NCBI GenBank assembly: GCA_015711895.1
Contig: JACVJH010000388.1
Coordinates: 1-10,782, forward strand
From: Candidatus Solincola tengchongensis
GTDB taxonomy: Bacteria; Actinomycetota; Geothermincolia; Geothermincolales; RBG-13-55-18
DNA: 10,782 nt
Direction: 5' to 3'
In this document: one piece after another, positions 7,337-10,782 of the stretch
Position numbering within the stretch: the first letter of the stretch is position 1
How the letters are laid out: each line of letters begins with the position of its first letter
Made by a program: the position numbers and the translations under genes
Notes under the pieces: generated by a model
What the model was told of the DNA's origin: nothing
The model's database searches: none
Seen by the model: only the letters and a program-made list of their open reading frames with translations

Positions 7337-7470
7337 GGTTTTCCTCCGGAAAGAAGGTAAAAATATCGCGAGTCCACGTAAAAGTGGTTGTTCTTTGTAT
7401 TATTTAGATATTGCGGGAAACCGTCAAGGTATAAAACGCCCTTTGTATCCCGGGCCAAGAGCAGCAACAT
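7312..7470 (-). CDS. Candidate leucine-rich leader ORF before ilvD (52 residues, speculative)
   Basis: A small frame starting ATG TTG CTG CTC TTG, so that residues 2-5 are all leucine, with nine leucines in 52 codons. It ends with TAA inside the first codons of ilvD (overlap 7312-7336, different frame), which would allow translational coupling. It has no clear ribosome-binding site, and its 5' part lies upstream of the best promoter candidate, so it would need a more distal promoter such as the one at 7539-7567. It resembles an attenuator leader peptide in composition only; no terminator hairpin with a U-run is visible between it and ilvD. Confidence 0.15.
   Translation of the reverse strand: MLLLLARDTKGVLYLDGFPQYLNNTKNNHFYVDSRYFYLLSGGKPWNSGAKP
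7343..7347 (-). promoter_or_regulatory. Shine-Dalgarno site of ilvD, decides a TTG start
   Basis: GGAGG on the minus strand, six bases before the TTG at 7334-7336. No ATG or GTG in this frame fits the family N-terminus. Confidence 0.7.
7399..7427 (-). promoter_or_regulatory. Best promoter candidate for ilvD
   Basis: On the minus strand, TTGACG (7422-7427) and AATAAT (7399-7404) are separated by 17 bases. Each matches five of six consensus bases, inside the most AT-rich stretch of the window. A start around 7392 would give a leader of about 55 bases before the ilvD TTG. The TAAATA two bases further upstream and the TAATAC just downstream could also serve as the -10 element. This is inference from motif and composition. 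Confidence 0.5.
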
Positions 7471-7488
7471 GCCTTGGGGGTCGAACAT

Positions 7489-7540
7489 CGAGGGATCGCC
7501 ACTATCGTCCCGTACGCTTGCTCCTTCGGAATGACGGGGT
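7489..7540 (+). repeat. Possible degenerate interspersed (REP/MITE-like) repeat
   Basis: The plus strand reads GAGGGATCGCC, then GCTTGCTCCTTCGGAATGACGGGG. This resembles, from memory, the widespread bacterial intergenic repeats of the form GAGATTCCTCG...CGCTTCGCTC...GGAATGACGG (reverse CCGTCATTCCGAGG...). No second copy is present in the window, so the call rests on resemblance alone. Its position in a gap between two transcription units is typical for such elements. Confidence 0.35.
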
Positions 7541-7567
7541 GGTACTCTCTGTGTCTCTATATGTCAA
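7539..7567 (-). promoter_or_regulatory. Weak distal promoter candidate in the ilvD upstream gap
   Basis: A perfect TTGACA -35 element (7562-7567) on the minus strand, but the hexamer at 17-base spacing (TACCAC, 7539-7544) matches only three of six -10 bases. If active, its transcript would cross the candidate repeat and the small Leu-rich frame before ilvD. Confidence 0.25.
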
Positions 7568-7770
7568 TAACCCGAAAGCGCCTGCCGGGACGATACGGCA
7601 GCCTCGGCCGACCAGCTTTTTCCGCCGGTATATATAAGGAGGCTATAGGGAGGGGTGCTCCCGAGCCTCAACCAACCCTGGAGCGCCTTCCGAAAGGTCG
7701 GGGCCTTGACTCGCAGCCGCAGACGTCGCAGTGTGGCAGAAGAGGTGTTCCCCATCCGTGGATTCGGACG

Positions 7771-7790
7771 GAACCTTCCCGGGGAAGTTC
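7771..7790. repeat. Hairpin-forming inverted repeat downstream of the dehydrogenase gene
   Basis: GAAC, a bulged C, TTCCC, then GGGGAA and GTTC: nine pairs with a single bulge and almost no loop, about 100 bases after the dehydrogenase stop. No U-run follows on the minus strand. It could be an imperfect palindromic protein-binding site or RNA structure ending the leu transcript. Confidence 0.35.
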
Positions 7791-7888
7791 TCTAGTGGCC
7801 GCAGCGGCGTTTCCGTCCTCGGGGAGGCCATCGTTCCTTTTTGGAAGGCTCTTCAGGGTCCGGGAAGGACACCGTTCGCCGCGCCGCC

Positions 7889-8887
7889 TCACAGCCTCTC
7901 GATGATGGCGTCGGCCATCTCCGAGGTGCCGGCGTCCCCTCCCAAGTCGTAGGTGACCCTTTTCCCCTCCCGGATGACCTCGGCCACCGCCCGGTAGATC
8001 CGTTCCGCGGCCTCCGCCTCCCCTATGTGGCGGAGCATGAGCACCCCGGAGAGGATCTGCGCCGTGGGATTGACCTTGTTCATGCCCGTGTACTTGGGGG
8101 CGCTTCCGTGCACCGGCTCGAAGACCTGTATCTCGTCCCCGATGTTGGCGCTGGGAGCCACGCCCAGCCCCCCCACCAGCCCGGCGCAGAGGTCGGAGAT
8201 GATGTCCCCGTACAGGTTGGGCATCACCAGCACGTCGTAGATGTGCGGTTTCTGCACCAGCTGCATGGCCATGTTGTCCACGATGCGGTCCTCGAACTCG
8301 ATGTCCGGGTACTCGGCGGCCACGGCCCGGGCCGTCTCCAGGAAGAGGCCGTCGGTGAATTTGAGGATGTTGGCCTTGTGCACGGCGGTTACCTTGCGCC
8401 GCCCCTCGCGCCGGGCGTACTCGAAGGCGAAACGGCAGATGCGCTCCGAGGCCCGGCGGGTTATGAGCTTGACGCTCTCCGCCGTGTCCTCGTCCACCTT
8501 TCGCTCTATCCCGGCGTAGAGGTCCTCCGTGTTCTCCCTCACCACCACCAGGTCTATATCCCTATAAGGAGAGCGAACACCTTCCATGCTGCGGGCCGGC
8601 CTCAGGTTGACATAGAGGTCCAGCTCCTGGCGCAGGGCCACGTTTATGCTGCGGAACCCTGAGCCTACCGGGGTGGTGATAGGCCCTTTAAGGGCTACCC
8701 CATTGGCCCGGATGGAGTCCAGCACGTGGGTCGGGAGTGGTGTGCCATATTTTTCCATAACTCCCGCGCCCGCTTCCTGGACATCCCAATCGATGGAGAC
8801 CCCGGCGGCCTCGATGACCCTCCGGCAGGCTTCCACTATTTCCGGTCCCACCCCGTCGCCGGGGATGAGGGTCACCCTTTTAGCCAT
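7889..8887 (-). CDS. Isocitrate/isopropylmalate dehydrogenase family protein, with isocitrate dehydrogenase-type active site
   Basis: A beta-decarboxylating dehydrogenase of 332 residues, the length of the short IDH/homoisocitrate/LeuB forms. By position after leuCD it would be called leuB, but its residues say otherwise. S80, N82, R86, R96, R117 (in RENTEDLYAGIE), Y124, K171, D204, D228 and D232 align by eye with E. coli isocitrate dehydrogenase S113, N115, R119, R129, R153, Y160, K230, D283, D307 and D311. LeuB proteins have a Leu-rich GLLxLR segment and a RELTGGIYFG-type motif instead. K265, Y266, V272 and Y313 match the NADP-binding residues K344, Y345, V351 and Y391, while the fifth (R395) is Gly317. 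Likely reaction: oxidative decarboxylation of isocitrate to 2-oxoglutarate. Homoisocitrate, isopropylmalate or 3-methylmalate cannot be excluded. The ATG has GGAGGT five bases upstream. It lies 140 bases after leuD. Confidence 0.9.
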   Translation of the reverse strand: MAKRVTLIPGDGVGPEIVEACRRVIEAAGVSIDWDVQEAGAGVMEKYGTPLPTHVLDSIRANGVALKGPITTPVGSGFRSINVALRQELDLYVNLRPARSMEGVRSPYRDIDLVVVRENTEDLYAGIERKVDEDTAESVKLITRRASERICRFAFEYARREGRRKVTAVHKANILKFTDGLFLETARAVAAEYPDIEFEDRIVDNMAMQLVQKPHIYDVLVMPNLYGDIISDLCAGLVGGLGVAPSANIGDEIQVFEPVHGSAPKYTGMNKVNPTAQILSGVLMLRHIGEAEAAERIYRAVAEVIREGKRVTYDLGGDAGTSEMADAIIERL

Positions 8888-8907
8888 ACCCTACCTCCGT
8901 TCCCCAA

Positions 8908-8923
8908 CCGGCCGGCCGGCCGG
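8908..8923. repeat. Four tandem CCGG units, a 16-base perfect palindrome
   Basis: CCGG repeated four times in the leuD-dehydrogenase spacer, ending about ten bases before the GGAGGT ribosome-binding site (8893-8898). It can fold on itself in RNA and so might affect initiation of the dehydrogenase gene. It may equally be a GC-rich simple repeat. Confidence 0.55.
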
Positions 8924-9027
8924 AAGTCCATACAGCCCATGCGCCGCTCCGACGCTGCGATGCCGAACGTTGCGCCCGGGAGAGGGGCTCCTTTCCGCCT
9001 CTCCGCCGCAAGCCCCGGGGCGCCTTC

Positions 9028-9537
9028 TCATAGGCGGAAACCGCCGTGCCTCCTCAGATAAGAGGTCAGCCCGCCCTCCCTTAAAATATCCATCATCACC
9101 GGAGGCAGGGGCACGATGTCCAGGGTGGTCCCCCGCGTGAGGTTCACCACCCGGCCCCCGCCCAAGTCCACCTCCAGCTCGTCACCGTCCCGGATTCCCG
9201 AGGTGTCGCACTCCACCACCGGCAATCCCTTGTTGATGGCGTTGCGGAAGAATATCCGGGCGAAGGAACGGGCCAGCACCGCTGCCACCCCGGCATGTTT
9301 TATGACCAGGGGGGCCTGCTCCCGAGAGGAGCCGCACCCGAAATTCCCCCCGGCGACGATGAGATCGCCGGGGCGCACCTTGCTCACGAATTCCGGGTCC
9401 AGGTCCTCCATGCAGTGGCGGGCCAGCTCGTCCATGTCCAGGGTCTTGAACTTGTACTTGCCGGAGATGATGTAGTCGGTGTTCACGTCATCCCCGAAGA
9501 CGTGAGCCCTTCCCCTCAAGACCATGTTCTCCGCCAT
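9028..9537 (-). CDS. leuD: 3-isopropylmalate dehydratase small subunit (aconitase family swivel subunit)
   Basis: Swivel-domain subunit of a two-part isopropylmalate/homoaconitate hydratase, 169 residues, matching the short archaeal/clostridial LeuD form and not the 200-residue enterobacterial one. GDDVNTDYIISGKY (15-28) and NFGCGSSREQAP (65-76, the substrate loop serine-arginine) are the family signatures, followed by ARSFARIFFRNAINKGLP (89-106). The segment known to set substrate choice reads YKFK (28-31), not the YLRT described for methanogen homoaconitase. LeuC ends 22 bases upstream. The ATG at 9535-9537 gives MAENMVLRGR, but a second ATG at 9525 gives MVLRGRAHVFGDD, the commoner family start; neither has an ideally spaced Shine-Dalgarno site. 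Family is certain; the substrate (isopropylmalate, methylmalate/citraconate, homoaconitate or aconitate) is not settled, especially next to an IDH-type dehydrogenase. Confidence 0.93.
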   Translation of the reverse strand: MAENMVLRGRAHVFGDDVNTDYIISGKYKFKTLDMDELARHCMEDLDPEFVSKVRPGDLIVAGGNFGCGSSREQAPLVIKHAGVAAVLARSFARIFFRNAINKGLPVVECDTSGIRDGDELEVDLGGGRVVNLTRGTTLDIVPLPPVMMDILREGGLTSYLRRHGGFRL

Positions 9538-9559
9538 CTCCAGATGTCCGCTCCTCTCC

Positions 9560-10782
9560 TCACAGCATGCGCCGGGGGTCGGTTATCTTTCCCGCCACGG
9601 CGCTGGCGGCCACAGTGGCCGGGCTGGCCAGGTAGATGAAGGCGTTGGCGTTCCCCATGCGGCCCTTGAAGTTGCGGTTGGCGGTGGAGATGACGTTCTC
9701 TCCGTCGGCGGGCACCCCGTTATGGGTCCCCACGCAGGGACCGCAGCCGGGGGTCACCAGGGCCGCCCCCGCCTCCACCAGCCTCTGGATGATGCCCCTC
9801 TCCATGGCCCTCAGGAGCACCTGGCGCGACGCCGGGGCCACCACCAGGCGGACCTCCGGACTCACCCTCCTCCCGGCCAGGATGCGCGCCGCCTCCTCGA
9901 GGTCCTCCAGCCTCCCGTTGGTGCAGGTCCCGATGACCGCCTCCTGGATGGGCAGGCCTTCCAGCTCCTCCACCGGCCTCACGTCGTCCACCCGGTGAGG
10001 CACCGCGACCTGGGGGCCGAGGTCCGAGAGGTCGAACTCCAGCACCTCGCGGTAGGAGGCGTCGGGGTCGGGTGACGCCGGGCGGGGGGTCCGGGAAGCC
10101 CTCCCGGAGAGCCATCTCATGGCCTTCTCGTCCGCCTCCATGAGCCCCGCCTTGGCTCCCATCTCCACGGCCATGTTGGAGATGGTGAAGCGGGCCTCCA
10201 CGGAGAGGGCAGAGATCACCTCGCCCCCGTACTCCACCGCCAGGTAGGTGGCCCCGTCGGCGGTGAGCCTTCCGGCCAGAAAGAGGGCCACGTCCTTGGA
10301 ATACACACCGGGGCCCAGGGTTCCCCGCAGCTCAAGCCTGAGGGTCTCGGGCACCTTGAACCAAAGACTGCCGGTGAGCATGGCCGCGGCCAGGTCCGTG
10401 GAGCCCACTCCGGTGGAGAAGACGTTTATAGCCCCGTAGGTGGTGGTATGGGAATCCGCGCCCCCCACTATATCCCCCGGGAGCACATGCCCCTGCTCCG
10501 GGAGGAGGCAGTGGCATACCCCGCACCCCACGTCGTAGAGCCCCACCCCCTGTTCGGCGGCGAACCTGCGCATCATGGCGTGCAGGTTGGAAACTCCTTC
10601 CAGTGGGCTGGGGGCGCTGTGGTCGATGACCAGCGCCACCCGGGACGGATGGCGTACCCGGCGGCCCCCCATCTCCTGAAATGCCTGTATGGCCAGTGGC
10701 GACGTGCCGTCCTGGCCCATCATGAAGTCCACCTCGGCCACCACCAGCTCCCCGGCGCGGACCTCTCGCCCCAGATGGGCGG
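9560..10782 (-). CDS. leuC: 3-isopropylmalate dehydratase large subunit, lacking its first residues (5' end outside window)
   Basis: Catalytic [4Fe-4S] subunit of the LeuCD hydro-lyase, of the archaeal/HacA-like type. 406 residues are visible and only about 10-20 seem missing, since the frame stays open to base 10782 and reads AHLGREVRAGELVVAEVD before FMMGQDGTSPLAIQAF. A GTG at 10744 is internal and not the start. Aconitase signatures are GGADSHTTTYGAINVFSTGVGSTD and the cluster ligands: one cysteine in VIGTCTNGR and two in TPGCGPCVGTHNG. RNFKGRMG and YLASPATVAASAVAG near the C-terminus are typical. An unusual DVGCGVCHCLLPEQG stretch adds two cysteines to a region that usually has one. It overlaps no neighbour; leuD starts 22 bases after the stop. 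leuA, if clustered, would have to lie upstream of the window. Confidence 0.94.
   Translation of the reverse strand, partial: AHLGREVRAGELVVAEVDFMMGQDGTSPLAIQAFQEMGGRRVRHPSRVALVIDHSAPSPLEGVSNLHAMMRRFAAEQGVGLYDVGCGVCHCLLPEQGHVLPGDIVGGADSHTTTYGAINVFSTGVGSTDLAAAMLTGSLWFKVPETLRLELRGTLGPGVYSKDVALFLAGRLTADGATYLAVEYGGEVISALSVEARFTISNMAVEMGAKAGLMEADEKAMRWLSGRASRTPRPASPDPDASYREVLEFDLSDLGPQVAVPHRVDDVRPVEELEGLPIQEAVIGTCTNGRLEDLEEAARILAGRRVSPEVRLVVAPASRQVLLRAMERGIIQRLVEAGAALVTPGCGPCVGTHNGVPADGENVISTANRNFKGRMGNANAFIYLASPATVAASAVAGKITDPRRML

Larger units (their letters stand above)
7337..7888. other. 552-base gap between the dehydrogenase gene and ilvD
   Basis: The largest non-coding stretch here. From the dehydrogenase side towards ilvD it holds a GC-rich part with a hairpin (7771-7790), a weak promoter-like pair (7642-7671), an AT-rich TATATATA stretch near 7629-7637, a perfect TTGACA (7562-7567), a possible interspersed repeat (about 7489-7540), and the AT-rich region just upstream of ilvD with the best promoter candidate (7399-7427). 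Open frames on both strands (for example 7474-7905 plus, 7668-7892 minus, 7564-7755 minus) give low-complexity Arg/Gly/Ser-rich translations with no recognisable domain. I searched by eye for the T-box sequence TGGNACC in the coding direction and found none. Confidence 0.6.

Noticed and set aside
7337..7888. T-box or other amino-acid riboswitch upstream of ilvD
   Set aside because: I looked for the TGGNACC T-box sequence and a terminator with U-run in the coding direction and found neither. The GGGGTGGTAC at about 7536-7545 is on the wrong strand and incomplete.
7474..7905. Open frames in the gap before ilvD, including 7474-7905 plus, 7655-7795 plus (GTG start after an AAGGAGG) and 7668-7892 minus
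   Set aside because: The AAGGAGG at 7635-7641 plus a GTG at 7655 looks tempting, but the 46-residue product is Arg/Ser-rich with no family, and the larger frames are also low-complexity. No support beyond an open frame.
7841..8662. Plus-strand open frame of 273 codons
   Set aside because: Antisense to the IDH-type dehydrogenase; no family features.
9560..10744. leuC starting at the GTG at 10744
   Set aside because: Codons upstream of 10744 continue the conserved LeuC sequence (AHLGREVRAGEL), so the true start is outside the window.
1..10782. CRISPR arrays, tRNA or rRNA genes, insertion sequences, phage genes
   Set aside because: No regularly spaced repeats, tRNA-like cloverleaf, rRNA motifs or transposase/phage protein motifs were seen on either strand.

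Overview
All recognisable genes in this GC-rich (well over 60% by eye) window lie on the minus strand, so transcription runs from high to low coordinates. The sequence holds a branched-chain amino acid gene cluster followed by two genes that look like serine biosynthesis. Nothing in it is viral, mobile, CRISPR-like or obviously horizontally acquired. The sequence alone does not fix the organism. GC-rich codon use, several TTG starts, purine-rich Shine-Dalgarno sites, and LeuC/LeuD and IlvD of the type common in archaea, clostridia and other anaerobes suggest a GC-rich anaerobic or thermophilic Gram-positive-like bacterium (deep actinobacterial or Peptococcales-like). This placement is inference.

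Layout in transcription order: leuC (5' end beyond base 10782), leuD, and an isocitrate/isopropylmalate dehydrogenase family gene in the usual leuB position. A 552-base non-coding gap follows, carrying the best promoter candidate and a possible interspersed repeat. Then come ilvD, an AT-rich 180-base spacer, ilvB, ilvN and ilvC. After a 175-base spacer comes a class V PLP aminotransferase, then a 281-base spacer, then serA (3' end beyond base 1).

IlvBN makes acetolactate or acetohydroxybutyrate, IlvC isomerises and reduces it, and IlvD dehydrates the diol to the 2-oxo acid precursors of valine, isoleucine and leucine. LeuCD would isomerise 2-isopropylmalate. No leuA or branched-chain aminotransferase is visible. 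The aminotransferase plus SerA could take 3-phosphoglycerate to phosphoserine or serine without a SerC.

The main surprise is that the dehydrogenase next to leuCD has the full isocitrate dehydrogenase substrate site and most of the NADP-type cofactor residues, rather than the isopropylmalate dehydrogenase motifs. Its annotation as leuB, and the substrate of the adjacent LeuCD, are therefore open. Other points are a cysteine-rich CxxCxC stretch in LeuC, a possible leucine-rich leader ORF before ilvD, and AT-rich promoter-like islands before ilvD and ilvB. I did not find a clearly undescribed system; this is mostly a well-ordered biosynthetic locus.
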